Of a DNA stretch of 64,000 nucleotides, positions 36,283 to 45,007 are shown one piece after another. The stretch is from Pseudacidovorax intermedius (GTDB taxonomy: Bacteria; Pseudomonadota; Gammaproteobacteria; Burkholderiales; Burkholderiaceae_C). Location of the stretch: NCBI RefSeq assembly GCF_003350475.1, contig NZ_QQAV01000002.1, positions 434,001-498,000 of the forward strand. The letters are read 5' to 3'. The notes under the pieces are model-generated. The model ran no database searches. It saw only the letters and a list, made by a program, of their open reading frames with translations, and was not told the DNA's origin. A program made the translations under genes and the position numbers. The first letter of the stretch is position 1. Each line of letters starts with the position of its first letter.

Positions 36283-37340
36283 CAGGCAATCTCCGTGGCG
36301 GGCATCAGGCGGTCGGCGGTGGTGCGGATGCCCACCTGCTGGTCCTGCTGCCAGGGGCAGTCGCGGCCAGCCTCGGCCAGCAGCGGCGGCTGGTCGCCGG
36401 TGTCCAGCCGCAACTGCACGCGCTCGCCCAGGAAGGTGCGTTGCACGACGCGGGCCACGCCCCAGCCGGCCTGCGGCGGGCCGAGTTCGATGTCCTCGGG
36501 GCGCACCAGCAGCGCGGGTTGCGCGGCCAGGCCATCGGGGCAGGTCAGCGCCAGGCCGCCCAGCATCACCACGCCCTGCTGGCGCGCGGGCTCGGCGCGG
36601 TCCAGCCGGTTCACCCGGCCCAGGAACTCGGCCACGAAGGGATGGGCCGGCGTGCGGTACAGGTCCTCGCCGTGACCCACCTGCACGATGCGGCCGCCGC
36701 GCATCACGGCCAGGCGGTCGGCGATGGCCAGCGCTTCCTGCTGGTCGTGCGTGACGTGCACGGCCGTGATGTGCAGCCGGCGCAGCAGTTCGGCCAGCTC
36801 GTCGCGCAGCGACTCCTTGAGCTTGGCGTCCAGCGCGGCCAGCGGCTCGTCGAGCAGCAGCACGCGCGGGCGCACCGCCACGGCGCGGGCCAGGGCCACG
36901 CGCTGGCGCTGGCCGCCTGAGAGTTCGGAGGGGCGCTTGTGTTCGAGGCCGGTCAGGCGCGTCAGCTCCACCAGTTCGCCCACCGTACGCTCGACCTCGG
37001 CCGCGGGCGTGCCACGAATGCGCAGTCCGTAGCCGATGTTGGCCGCCACGCTCATCTGCGGAAAGAGGGCATAGCTCTGGAACACCATGCCCACGTTGCG
37101 CCGCTCCACCGGACGGTCGCTCACGTCCTGGCCGCCGAAGAGGATGCGGCCGCCCGCGTCCATGCCCTCCAGGCCGGCGATCAGCCGCAGCAGCGTAGTC
37201 TTGCCGCAGCCCGAGGGGCCGAGCAGGGCCAGCACCTCGCCGGGCTCCACATGCAGGTCGGTGGGCTGCAGGCCGCGCGTGCCGTCGGCGTACGTCTTGG
37301 CGCAGCGCTCGATGTCGATGGCCGTTCGTTCAAGTTCCAT
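36282..37340 (-). CDS. ABC transporter ATP-binding protein (PotA/FbpC class)
   Basis: 352-residue ATPase with Walker A GPSGCGKTT (about 42-50), signature LSGGQRQRVALARA, Walker B VLLLDEPLAALD and a C-terminal TOBE-like regulatory region (about 250-340). The class (Fe3+/spermidine/2-aminoethylphosphonate type) works with two distinct permeases, as here. Its start overlaps the end of the second permease by 11 bp, and its stop overlaps the phosphoesterase start. Importer substrate is not given by the ATPase itself. Confidence 0.93.
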   Translation of the reverse strand: MELERTAIDIERCAKTYADGTRGLQPTDLHVEPGEVLALLGPSGCGKTTLLRLIAGLEGMDAGGRILFGGQDVSDRPVERRNVGMVFQSYALFPQMSVAANIGYGLRIRGTPAAEVERTVGELVELTRLTGLEHKRPSELSGGQRQRVALARAVAVRPRVLLLDEPLAALDAKLKESLRDELAELLRRLHITAVHVTHDQQEALAIADRLAVMRGGRIVQVGHGEDLYRTPAHPFVAEFLGRVNRLDRAEPARQQGVVMLGGLALTCPDGLAAQPALLVRPEDIELGPPQAGWGVARVVQRTFLGERVQLRLDTGDQPPLLAEAGRDCPWQQDQQVGIRTTADRLMPATEIA

Positions 37341-38136
37341 GGTGTTTGCGAATGAAGTCCGCGGCGGCCTGCAGGGCCCAGAGCACGGGCAGGATGACGA
37401 GGAAGAAGACGAGGGTGTAGGCCGAGCCGATCTCGATGCGGGCCGAGGCGTAGCTGTCGGCCAGGCCCACGGGCAGCGTGCGGGTGAGCGGCGTGTGAAG
37501 CATCCAGGTGAGGTTGAACTCGCCCACCGACAGCGTGAACACCATCAGGCAGCCCGCCACGATGGCCGGGAACACGGCTGGCACCAGCACGCCCAGGAAG
37601 CGCTGCACGAAGCTTGCGCCCAGCGTGCGCGCGGCCTCGTCCAGCGCCACCAGTTCGCGCCGCTGGAAGGCCGAGGCCACGGTGCGCACCATGAACGGCA
37701 GGGTGAAGACGACATGGCCCACCAGGATGAAGGCATAGCTCTGGCGGAAGCCCTGTACCTGGCCGTAGGCCAGAATCAGCGCCAGCGCCGTGGCCAGGCC
37801 GGGCACGGCCACGGGCAGCGTCAGCAGTTCCTCGAAGAGCCGCGCCGCGCGCGTGCGGCTGCGTGCCAGCGCCCAGGCGCAGGGCACGCCCAGCAGTACG
37901 GTGCACAGCACACAGGTCGCGGCCAGCAGCAGCGAGCCGGTGACGGTGCTGCCGTAGCTGTCCCAGACTTCCAACAGCCAGCGCAGCGTGAAGCCGCTGC
38001 GCCAGCCGCGGCCGTAGTTGGTCACCAGGCCGGCCAGCACGGACAGCACCATGGGCGCCAGCGTGAAGAAGGCCACCAGGCCGGTGAGCGTCGCCAGCAC
38101 AGGCGAGCGCGATGTCCCACTGCGTGCCGTGCTCAT
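37330..38136 (-). CDS. ABC transporter permease (second)
   Basis: 268-residue inner-membrane protein with six predicted helices and the EAA loop LDEAARTLGASFVQRFLGVLVPAV that contacts the ATPase. It resembles PotC/PhnV-type permeases. It overlaps the first permease by 4 bp (ATGA, 38133-38136) and the ATPase gene by 11 bp, so the cluster is tightly coupled. Confidence 0.92.
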   Translation of the reverse strand: MSTARSGTSRSPVLATLTGLVAFFTLAPMVLSVLAGLVTNYGRGWRSGFTLRWLLEVWDSYGSTVTGSLLLAATCVLCTVLLGVPCAWALARSRTRAARLFEELLTLPVAVPGLATALALILAYGQVQGFRQSYAFILVGHVVFTLPFMVRTVASAFQRRELVALDEAARTLGASFVQRFLGVLVPAVFPAIVAGCLMVFTLSVGEFNLTWMLHTPLTRTLPVGLADSYASARIEIGSAYTLVFFLVILPVLWALQAAADFIRKHHGT

Positions 38137-38936
38137 GCGCCGGCCTCCCCGCTGAAGCGCCGCGCAATGAAGAGCACGGCCCAGGTCACCAGCCCCAGCG
38201 CGATCGACAGCGAGGCCGCGAGCGCGAAGTTGGCGTAGTTGGTGAACTCGTCATAGATGGTGATCGGGATCACCTCGAATTTGCTCGCCAGCGTGAAGGC
38301 CGTGCCGAAGGCGCCCATGGCGGTGGCGAAGACGATGGCCCCGCAGGCCAGCGTGGTGGGCGCCAGCTCGGGCACCCACACGTCGCGGGCGATGGCGATG
38401 CGCGAGGCGCCGAGCGAGCGGGCCGCCTCTTCCAGCGCCGGGTCCATGGCCTCGGCCGCCGCCGTGTAGGCCGCGATGGCCCGCGGCAGCGAGAAGTACA
38501 GGTAGGCGAGGAACAGCCCCAGCAGTCCGTAGGCGAAGGTCAGCCGCTCGCCGCCCAGGCTGGACGAGATGTCGGCGACCAGCCCCTGCCTGCCACCGAG
38601 CAGGATCACGAAGAAGCCCACGATCACGCCCGGAAAGGACAGCGGCAGCGTCAGCACCGCCAGCAGCAGCCGGCGGCCGGCGAAGCGCTGGCGCGCCAGG
38701 TACAGGCCCACGGCCGCGCCCAGCACCAGCGTGGCCAGCGTGACCACCACCGACAAGGTCAGCGTCTGCAGCATGCTGGTGAGGTAGCGCGGCTGCGTCA
38801 GCACCGCGAAGTAGGCCGAAGCCCCTTCGCGCGCCGGCAGGGCCAGCAGCTGCAGCGCGGGCAGCAGCCAGAAGGCCAGGAAGAAGATGCCGGCCGGCAG
38901 TGCGCAGGCCAGCAGGATCAGCTGCGGTCGACGCAT
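38133..38936 (-). CDS. ABC transporter permease (first)
   Basis: 267-residue inner-membrane protein with six predicted helices; EAA loop LEEAARSLGASRIAIARDVWVPEL. It resembles PotB/PhnU-type permeases. It starts 4 bp after the stop of the binding-protein gene and overlaps the second permease by 4 bp. Confidence 0.92.
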   Translation of the reverse strand: MRRPQLILLACALPAGIFFLAFWLLPALQLLALPAREGASAYFAVLTQPRYLTSMLQTLTLSVVVTLATLVLGAAVGLYLARQRFAGRRLLLAVLTLPLSFPGVIVGFFVILLGGRQGLVADISSSLGGERLTFAYGLLGLFLAYLYFSLPRAIAAYTAAAEAMDPALEEAARSLGASRIAIARDVWVPELAPTTLACGAIVFATAMGAFGTAFTLASKFEVIPITIYDEFTNYANFALAASLSIALGLVTWAVLFIARRFSGEAGA

Positions 38937-38940
38937 CGGC

Positions 38941-39951
38941 TCAGCGCGCTTCCTTCAGGTAGCGCTCGGAGAAGGCCTTCTGCACGGCAGCCATCTTGGC
39001 GTAGTCCACCGGCTTGGCGCGGGCGTACTCGCTGGCAGGCAGGAACTGCGCTTCCACGTCCTTGGGCATGGCGCTGGCGCGCACCGGCCGCAGGTAGGCC
39101 TTGGCCCAAACCGCCTGGCCCTCGTCGGAGAGCACGAAGTCCAGCGCCTTCTTGGCGTCGGCCGCATGCGGCGCCTTGGCCACCAGGCTCATCACGTAGG
39201 GGACCACCACCGTGCCTTCGCTGGGGATCACGAAGGCCACGTTGGCGCCGTCCTTGTACTTGGCGCGGTAGGCGTTGAAGTCGTAGTCCAGCAGGATGCC
39301 GATCTCGCCCGAGAGCACGCGGGCATAGGCGGTCTGCTTGGGCACGATGGGCTCGTTCTTCTGCAGGGCCTTGAAGTAGTCGATGGCGGGCTTGAAGTCG
39401 TCCATGCTGCCGCCGCGCGCCTGGTTCACGGCCACCGCGCCCACGTAGCCGACGAAGGCCGAGGCCGGGTCGAGGTAGCCCACCAGACCCTTGTATTCGG
39501 GCTTGAGCAGGTCGGCCCACGACTTCGGGATCGGCTTGCCCTTGAGGGCATCCACGTTGACCATGAAGCCCAGGGTGCCCGAATGGATGGTGAACCAGTT
39601 CCCCTGCGGGTCCTTGAGGCCGTCGGGGATGTCCTTCCAGTTGGCGGGCTGGTAGGGCTGCACCACGCCGTCCTTCTGCGCCTGGATGGCGAAGGTCACA
39701 CCCAGGTAGGTCATGTCGGCCACCGGGCTGCCCTTTTCGGCCACCAGCTGCGCCAGGGCCTGGCCGGAGTTCTTGTTGTCCGGCGGCACCGTAACGCCGG
39801 TCTTGGCCTTGATGGCCTTGATCTGGCTGCCCCAGTCGGCCCATTCGGGCGGGCAGTTGTAGCAGATGGCGGTCTGCGCGAAGGCCGCGGTGGCGGCGAA
39901 GCCGGCAGCGGCGACCGCGAGGCGGGTGGCGGCGAGGAGCTTGGAGGTCAT
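38941..39951 (-). CDS. ABC transporter periplasmic substrate-binding protein
   Basis: 336-residue protein with a signal peptide (MTSKLLAATRLAVAAAGFAATAAFA) and a type-2 periplasmic binding fold of the PotD/AfuA/PhnS class: CYNCPPEWADWGSQIKAIKAKTG at the start, then DMTYLGVTFAIQAQKDG and YLDPASAFVGYVGAVAVNQARGG. Two cysteines (CYNC) near the mature N-terminus are unusual. AAGGAA precedes the ATG at 39951; the frame continues far upstream through the LacI gene and is not used. Genes for both permeases, the ATPase and a phosphoesterase follow, and LacI precedes it. A phosphonate or phosphoester ligand is the best guess from context. Confidence 0.92.
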   Translation of the reverse strand: MTSKLLAATRLAVAAAGFAATAAFAQTAICYNCPPEWADWGSQIKAIKAKTGVTVPPDNKNSGQALAQLVAEKGSPVADMTYLGVTFAIQAQKDGVVQPYQPANWKDIPDGLKDPQGNWFTIHSGTLGFMVNVDALKGKPIPKSWADLLKPEYKGLVGYLDPASAFVGYVGAVAVNQARGGSMDDFKPAIDYFKALQKNEPIVPKQTAYARVLSGEIGILLDYDFNAYRAKYKDGANVAFVIPSEGTVVVPYVMSLVAKAPHAADAKKALDFVLSDEGQAVWAKAYLRPVRASAMPKDVEAQFLPASEYARAKPVDYAKMAAVQKAFSERYLKEAR

Positions 39952-39998
39952 GGAAGCGTTCCTTTGGATGGGAGAGGGACGGACAGAGGCAGGCCGGT

Positions 39999-41057
39999 TC
40001 AGCGCGCGGGGCGGCGTCGGCTCTTGGTGGTTGTGGGTTGGGTGGGCTCGTCGGCGCGCATGTCCGGCGGTGGCGCGCACGATTCGCCGGTGCGCAGGCG
40101 GTGCGGCAGCAGCAGGCTGTCCGCGGGCACCGGCGCGCGCTGCTCGTCCAGCGCCGCCATCAGCAGCTGCGCGGCCCGGCGGCCAATGTCGGCGGCGGGC
40201 TGTTCGATGGTGCCCAGGCGCGGCGTGAGTTCGTCGCCCAGCGCGATGCCGTCGAAGCCCATCACCGACAGGTCCTGCGGCACGCGCAGGCCGGCCAGGT
40301 GCGCGGCACGCACGGCGCGGATGGCGAGCAGGTCGTTGGAGCAGAAGAGGGCGGTGGGCCGGCCGGGCGCGGCCAGACGTTCGCGCAGCGCGTCTACGGC
40401 CACTTCGACGAAGGGCACCTCGATCAGCGGCGGCGCATCGAGTCCGGCGGCGTCCATGCCGGCCAGGAAGCCGCGGTGCCGCTGCTGCGAGCGGTCGGAC
40501 TGGGCGAGCGTGCCGCTGACCATGGCGATGCGCCGATGGCCCAGCGCCGCCAGATGCGCCACGGCCTCGGCCGAGGCCGCCTCGTTGTCCACCGCCACAC
40601 AGCAATGCGCCGGATGCCGGTTGTAGGCCAGCACATAGGGCCGCTGGCGCGCCTGCAGCCGGGCCAGCGCGGCGGAGGTCTGCGGATTGGAGATGACCAG
40701 CACCATGCCCTCGACCTCGCGGGCGAGCAGCTGATCGACGGCGCGCTGCTCGGCGTCGAGGTCATAGCCGGTGGTCAGCGGCACGATGGCATGGCCGGCC
40801 TCGGCCGCCGCCTGGGCCAGGCCCTGGAGGCATTCGGCGAAGGTGGGGTTCAGCAGCGTGGGCAGCACGACGCCCAGCACCCGGCTGCGCTGGGTGCGCA
40901 GCGTGCGCGCGCTTGCGCTGGGCAGATAGCCCAGCTCACGCGCGACCGACTCCACCAGCGCGCGCGTGGCGGGCAGCACCTTGTCCGGCGCGTTGAACAC
41001 GCGCGAGACGGTGGCGATGGAGACGCCGGCCTTGTCGGCAACGGCCTGAATGCTCAT
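39999..41057 (-). CDS. LacI-family transcriptional regulator
   Basis: 352-residue repressor. The N-terminal headpiece MSIQAVADKAGVSIATVSRV (helix-turn-helix) and the hinge region TQRSRVLGVVLPTLLNPTF are typical; the rest is a sugar-binding-type effector domain with the FCSNDLLAIRAVRAA motif. It lies 47 bp upstream of the binding-protein gene on the same strand and probably controls the transport operon. A palindromic LacI-type operator lies 29 bp before its own start. LacI effectors are usually sugars or nucleosides, so the ligand may contain a sugar or nucleoside moiety. Confidence 0.93.
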   Translation of the reverse strand: MSIQAVADKAGVSIATVSRVFNAPDKVLPATRALVESVARELGYLPSASARTLRTQRSRVLGVVLPTLLNPTFAECLQGLAQAAAEAGHAIVPLTTGYDLDAEQRAVDQLLAREVEGMVLVISNPQTSAALARLQARQRPYVLAYNRHPAHCCVAVDNEAASAEAVAHLAALGHRRIAMVSGTLAQSDRSQQRHRGFLAGMDAAGLDAPPLIEVPFVEVAVDALRERLAAPGRPTALFCSNDLLAIRAVRAAHLAGLRVPQDLSVMGFDGIALGDELTPRLGTIEQPAADIGRRAAQLLMAALDEQRAPVPADSLLLPHRLRTGESCAPPPDMRADEPTQPTTTKSRRRPAR

Positions 41058-41085
41058 GCGAGAAAACCTTCAATGGAAAACATCA

Positions 41086-41099
41086 TGTAAACGTTTTCA
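41086..41099. promoter_or_regulatory. LacI-type operator upstream of the regulator
   Basis: TGTAAACGTTTTCA, with the central palindrome AAACGTTT and the CG centre that LacI/GalR proteins favour. It is 29-42 bp before the LacI start codon, which fits autoregulation and, if the transport genes are read from the same promoter, control of the operon. Confidence 0.72.
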
Positions 41100-41277
41100 T
41101 TTGAAGGTGCGCATGTGACACCGTCATGACGGGATCTGGAACCGGGATTACCCGGGGCTGGTGGTGCGCCGGGCGTCAGAGAAAGGCACGGCGCTCTGCG
41201 CGGCGTGCCCGCAGGCGCGAGATGCGCGTGCAGCTGGGCGTGCCTGCAGCGGGGTGTGCCGCACGCAGCCCTTGGCG

Positions 41278-41346
41278 CCGTTCGGGCTGGGCTTGTCGAA
41301 GCCCGGAGCTGCCAGGGCGGGCCTTCGACAGGCTCAGGCCGAACGG
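41278..41346. repeat. Paired REP-like palindromic element
   Basis: CCGTTCGGGCTGGGCTTGTC (41278-41297, continuing GAAGCCC) faces its imperfect inverse GGGCCTTCGACAGGCTCAGG (41319-41338, continuing CCGAACGG). The pair could form a cruciform or RNA hairpin of about 27 bp. A single copy is at 32968-32994 and a partial one at 44898-44918. Confidence 0.78.
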
Positions 41347-41477
41347 GTTGGGGTGGCCGGCAGCTAGGCGAAAAAAAACGCCAGACCGAAGTCCCGCGTC
41401 GTTGTGCCCCCGCTGTAGTGTCTTCGTGCAGGACGCGTTGAGCTCGCGAATCGGCGGCTTTGACGCCGCCGTCCGCG

Positions 41478-41993
41478 TCAGCGTTTGCGCCGCATGCGCC
41501 GGACTTCGTCCAGCACCAGGCAGATGGCGCCCAGCGTGATCGCGCTGTCGGCCAGGTTGAAGGCCGGGAAGTGCGAGCCGGCCCAGTGGAAGTCCAGGAA
41601 GTCCACCACATAGCCGTGCATCAGGCGGTCCACCACGTTGCCGATGGCGCCGCCCAGGATGCAGGCCATGGCGAAGCAGAACAGCTTCTGCCCCGCATGC
41701 GAGCGCAGCATCCAGATGATGAACACGGCGGCGGCGACACCGATGCCGGTGAAGAACCATCGCTGCCAGCCCGAGGCGCCGGCCAGGAAGGAGAAGGCCG
41801 CCCCGGTGTTGTGGGCCCGCACGATGTTGAAGAAGTCGGTGATGCGCGTGGCGTCGCCGAGCTGGTAGTGGCCCAGGATCAGCGTCTTGGTGTACTGGTC
41901 GGCGATGAAGATCAGCACCGCCAGCGCCAGCCAGCCCCAGATGCCCAGGCCCGGCCGGGTGGACTCGAATCCGCTGTGCGCCTTCATGGTCAT
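41478..41993 (-). CDS. lspA: Lipoprotein signal peptidase (signal peptidase II)
   Basis: 171-residue inner-membrane aspartyl protease that removes signal peptides from prolipoproteins. It has four membrane spans and both catalytic motifs, [20 protein letters not shown] and [13 protein letters not shown], whose Asp residues form the active dyad. The start is ATG at 41993 with GGAG six bases before it; the second ATG at 41987 is too far from that site. It overlaps the ileS stop (ATGA, 41990-41993), and ileS–lspA is a conserved pair. Confidence 0.96.
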   Translation of the reverse strand: MTMKAHSGFESTRPGLGIWGWLALAVLIFIADQYTKTLILGHYQLGDATRITDFFNIVRAHNTGAAFSFLAGASGWQRWFFTGIGVAAAVFIIWMLRSHAGQKLFCFAMACILGGAIGNVVDRLMHGYVVDFLDFHWAGSHFPAFNLADSAITLGAICLVLDEVRRMRRKR

Positions 41994-44881
41994 GCCACGC
42001 TCCGCGCTTCGCCGGCGCCGTACAGGTTGCTGGTGCAGCGGCCGCACAGCGTGGGATGCGCGCTGTCGTGGCCCACGTCGTCGCGCCAGTGCCAGCAGCG
42101 CTCGCACTTGGTGGCGGTGCTGGGGGTGGCCACAACATTTATGCCTTCAGTGTCTTCACCCTCAGGACACGACAGAGCTTCATCAGGAACCAGCGTCGCT
42201 TTCGATGTGATCAGTACGAAACGCAGGTCGTCGCCGATGTCTGCCAACTGCTTATACGTAGAAGGCCCAACTCTCACCTCGACATCCGCTTGTAGTGATG
42301 AGCCGATCCGCCCTTCCGTGCGCAAAGCCTCCAGTGCCGTGAGCACATCCTTTCTGATGGCAAGCAAGTTGTGCCAGCGGCTCCACAGGTTCACTTGATC
42401 GTTGATCGCTGGAAACTCCCAATAGGTCTCCATGAAGATCGATTCCGACTGGCCCGCGAACTTCCACGCCTCCTCGGCCGTGAAGCTCAGGAAGGGCGCC
42501 ATCCAGCGCAGCATGGCCTGGGTGATGTGCCACAGCGCCGTCTGCGCGCTGCGGCGCGCCAGCGAGCCGGGCTGCGTGGTGTAGAGCCGGTCCTTCAGCA
42601 CGTCCAGGTAGAAGGCGCCCAGGTCTTCCGAACAGAAGACCTGCAGCTTGGCCACCACCGGATGGAATTCGTAGACCTTGTAGTGGCCCAGCACCTCGGC
42701 CTGGAACTGCGCTGCCCGCGACAGCGCCCAGCGGTCGATCTCGAACAGATCGGCCAGCGGCACCGCGTCCTTGGCCGGGTCGAAGTCGCTGGTGTTGGCC
42801 AGCAGGAAGCGCAGCGTGTTGCGGATGCGGCGGTAGGCGTCGACCACGCGGGCCAGGATCTTGTCGTCGCCCGCGATGTCGCCCGAATAGTCGGAGGCGG
42901 CCACCCACAGGCGGATGATCTCGGCGCCCAGCTTCTTGGTGATCTCCTGCGGATCGATGCCGTTGCCCAGCGACTTGCTCATCTTGCGGCCTTGACTGTC
43001 CACGGTGAAGCCATGGGTCAGCAGGCCGCGGTAGGGCGCGCGGCCTTCCAGCGCGCAGGCCAGCAGCAGCGAACTGTGGAACCAGCCGCGGTGCTGGTCA
43101 TGGCCTTCGAGGTACAGGTCGGCCTCGGGGCCCTGGTCGTGGTGCACCGTGGGGTGCGTGCCGCGCAGCACATGGAAGAAGGTGGAGCCGGAGTCGAACC
43201 ACACCTCCAGGATGTCGCTGCTCTTGGTGTAATGCGGCGCGTCCTCCGCACCCAGGATCTCTTCGGTGGTCACGCGGCTCCAGGCCTCGATGCCGCCGCG
43301 CTCCACGATCTCCGCCGCCTGGTCCAGGATCTCCATGGTGCGCGGATGCAGCTCGCCCGTGAGCTTGTGCAGGAAGAAGGGGATCGGCACGCCCCAGCTG
43401 CGCTGGCGCGAGATGCACCAGTCGGGCCGGTGCGCGATCATGTCGTGCAGCCGGGCCTTGCCGTTCTCGGGATAGAAGCTGGTGTCCTCGATGGCCTCCA
43501 GCGCGATCTGCCGCAGCGTCTTGGCCGGCTTGGCGCCGGGCAGGGTGAACACACCCTCTCCCTCGTCCATGCGGATGAACCACTGGGCGGCAGCGCGGTA
43601 GATCACCGGCGTCTTGTGGCGCCAGCAGTGCGGGTAGCTGTGGGTGATGGTCTCGGTGGCCATCAGCCGGCCGGCTTCGCGCAGCGCCTCGATGATGTGC
43701 GGCACCGCTTTCCAGATGTGCTGGCCGCCGAAGAGGGGGAAGTCCGCTTCGTACACGCCGTTGCCCTGCACCGGATTGAGGATGTCGTCGTAGGCCATGC
43801 CGTGCGCGATGCAGGACTGGAAGTCGTCCAGGCCGTAGGCGGGCGAGGAGTGGACAAGGCCCGTGCCGTCCGTAGCGGTGGCGTAGTCGGCCAGGTACAC
43901 CGGCGAGACGCGGCGGTAGCCCTCGTGCACGTCGTACAGCGGATGCTCGAACTCCAGGCCGCCCAGCGCGCGGCCGGGGGCGATGGCGACGACCTTGCCG
44001 TCCAGGGCGTAGCGGTTCAAGCAGCTCTCGACCAGCGTGTCGGCCACGATCAGCAGGCCGCGGTCGGTGTCGACCAGCGCGTAGGTCAGCTCGGGATTGA
44101 GGTTGAGCGCCTGGTTGGCCGGGATGGTCCAGGCCGTGGTGGTCCAGATGACGGCGAAGGCATCCTTGTCGATGGCCGGCAGGCCGAAGGCGGCGGCCAG
44201 CTTTGCGCGGTCATGGGCCTTGAAGGCGACGTCCAGCGTCTGGCTCTTCTTGTCGGCGTACTCGATCTCGAACTCGGCCAGCGACGAGCCGCAGTCGAAG
44301 CACCAGTACACGGGCTTCAGGCCGCGGTAGACGAAGCCGCGCTCGATGACCTTCTTGAAGGCACGGATCTCGCCTGCTTCGTTGGCGAAGTCCATCGTCT
44401 TGTAGGGATGGTCCCATTCGCCCAGCACGCCCAGGCGCTGGAAGTCGCTCATCTGCTGCGCGATCTGCTCGGTGGCGTAGGCGCGGCTCTTGGCCTGCAT
44501 CTCGTCGCGGCTGAGGTTGCGGCCGTGCTTCTTCTCGATGGCGTTCTCGATCGGCAGGCCGTGGCAGTCCCAGCCGGGCACGTAGAGCGCGTCATAGCCT
44601 TCGAGTTGGCGCGCCTTGGTGATCATGTCCTTGAGGATCTTGTTCACCGCGTGGCCCATGTGGATCTGGCCGTTGGCGTAGGGCGGGCCATCGTGCAGGA
44701 TGAACTTGGGGCGTCCGGCGCGGGCCACGCGCAGGCGCTTGTACAGGCCCTCGTCGTTCCAGGCCTTGACCCAGCCCGGCTCGCGCTTGGGCAGGTCGCC
44801 GCGCATGGGGAAGGGCGTGTCGGGCAGGTTCAGGGTGGCGCGGTAGTCGGGGGTCGCGGAGGAATCGGCAGCGTCGGACAT
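41990..44881 (-). CDS. ileS: Isoleucyl-tRNA synthetase
   Basis: 963-residue class I synthetase charging tRNA-Ile, with an editing domain. Motifs: HMGH (74-77, the HIGH variant, in [18 protein letters not shown]), KMSKS in [15 protein letters not shown], the editing-domain [15 protein letters not shown], and a C-terminal zinc finger [24 protein letters not shown] near the end (written here as two CxxC pairs). Length is normal. The gene begins after a 126-bp gap from ribF and overlaps lspA at its end, giving the conserved ribF–ileS–lspA order. Confidence 0.98.
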   Translation of the reverse strand: MSDAADSSATPDYRATLNLPDTPFPMRGDLPKREPGWVKAWNDEGLYKRLRVARAGRPKFILHDGPPYANGQIHMGHAVNKILKDMITKARQLEGYDALYVPGWDCHGLPIENAIEKKHGRNLSRDEMQAKSRAYATEQIAQQMSDFQRLGVLGEWDHPYKTMDFANEAGEIRAFKKVIERGFVYRGLKPVYWCFDCGSSLAEFEIEYADKKSQTLDVAFKAHDRAKLAAAFGLPAIDKDAFAVIWTTTAWTIPANQALNLNPELTYALVDTDRGLLIVADTLVESCLNRYALDGKVVAIAPGRALGGLEFEHPLYDVHEGYRRVSPVYLADYATATDGTGLVHSSPAYGLDDFQSCIAHGMAYDDILNPVQGNGVYEADFPLFGGQHIWKAVPHIIEALREAGRLMATETITHSYPHCWRHKTPVIYRAAAQWFIRMDEGEGVFTLPGAKPAKTLRQIALEAIEDTSFYPENGKARLHDMIAHRPDWCISRQRSWGVPIPFFLHKLTGELHPRTMEILDQAAEIVERGGIEAWSRVTTEEILGAEDAPHYTKSSDILEVWFDSGSTFFHVLRGTHPTVHHDQGPEADLYLEGHDQHRGWFHSSLLLACALEGRAPYRGLLTHGFTVDSQGRKMSKSLGNGIDPQEITKKLGAEIIRLWVAASDYSGDIAGDDKILARVVDAYRRIRNTLRFLLANTSDFDPAKDAVPLADLFEIDRWALSRAAQFQAEVLGHYKVYEFHPVVAKLQVFCSEDLGAFYLDVLKDRLYTTQPGSLARRSAQTALWHITQAMLRWMAPFLSFTAEEAWKFAGQSESIFMETYWEFPAINDQVNLWSRWHNLLAIRKDVLTALEALRTEGRIGSSLQADVEVRVGPSTYKQLADIGDDLRFVLITSKATLVPDEALSCPEGEDTEGINVVATPSTATKCERCWHWRDDVGHDSAHPTLCGRCTSNLYGAGEARSVA

Positions 44882-44897
44882 GGGGGCGGAGGGGGAA

Positions 44898-44918
44898 GGC
44901 TTCGACAGGCTCGGCCCG
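44898..44918. repeat. Partial REP-like motif
   Basis: GGCTTCGACAGGCTCGGCCC in the gap between ribF and ileS is a shortened variant of the motif at 41319. The same gap holds a hairpin CCGGCACG-GCGGG-CGTGCCGG just after the ribF stop, without a T-tract. Confidence 0.55.
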
Positions 44919-45007
44919 CTGGCGGCGTAGGCCCGCGCGGGAGGGGAGGAGGTCAGGCCGCTCGCCCCGAGCTTGTCGGTGGGGCGCCGGCACGGCGGGC
45001 GTGCCGG

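Larger units (their letters stand above)
41058..41477. other. Non-coding stretch between LacI gene and lspA
   Basis: 420 bp without a supported gene. It contains the LacI operator (41086-41099), a pair of opposed REP-like motifs (41278-41346) and a perfect 7-bp hairpin CGGCGGC-TTTGAC-GCCGCCG at 41452-41471 just after the lspA stop, which lacks a T-tract. The open frames are Arg-rich with no known domain. Confidence 0.75.
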
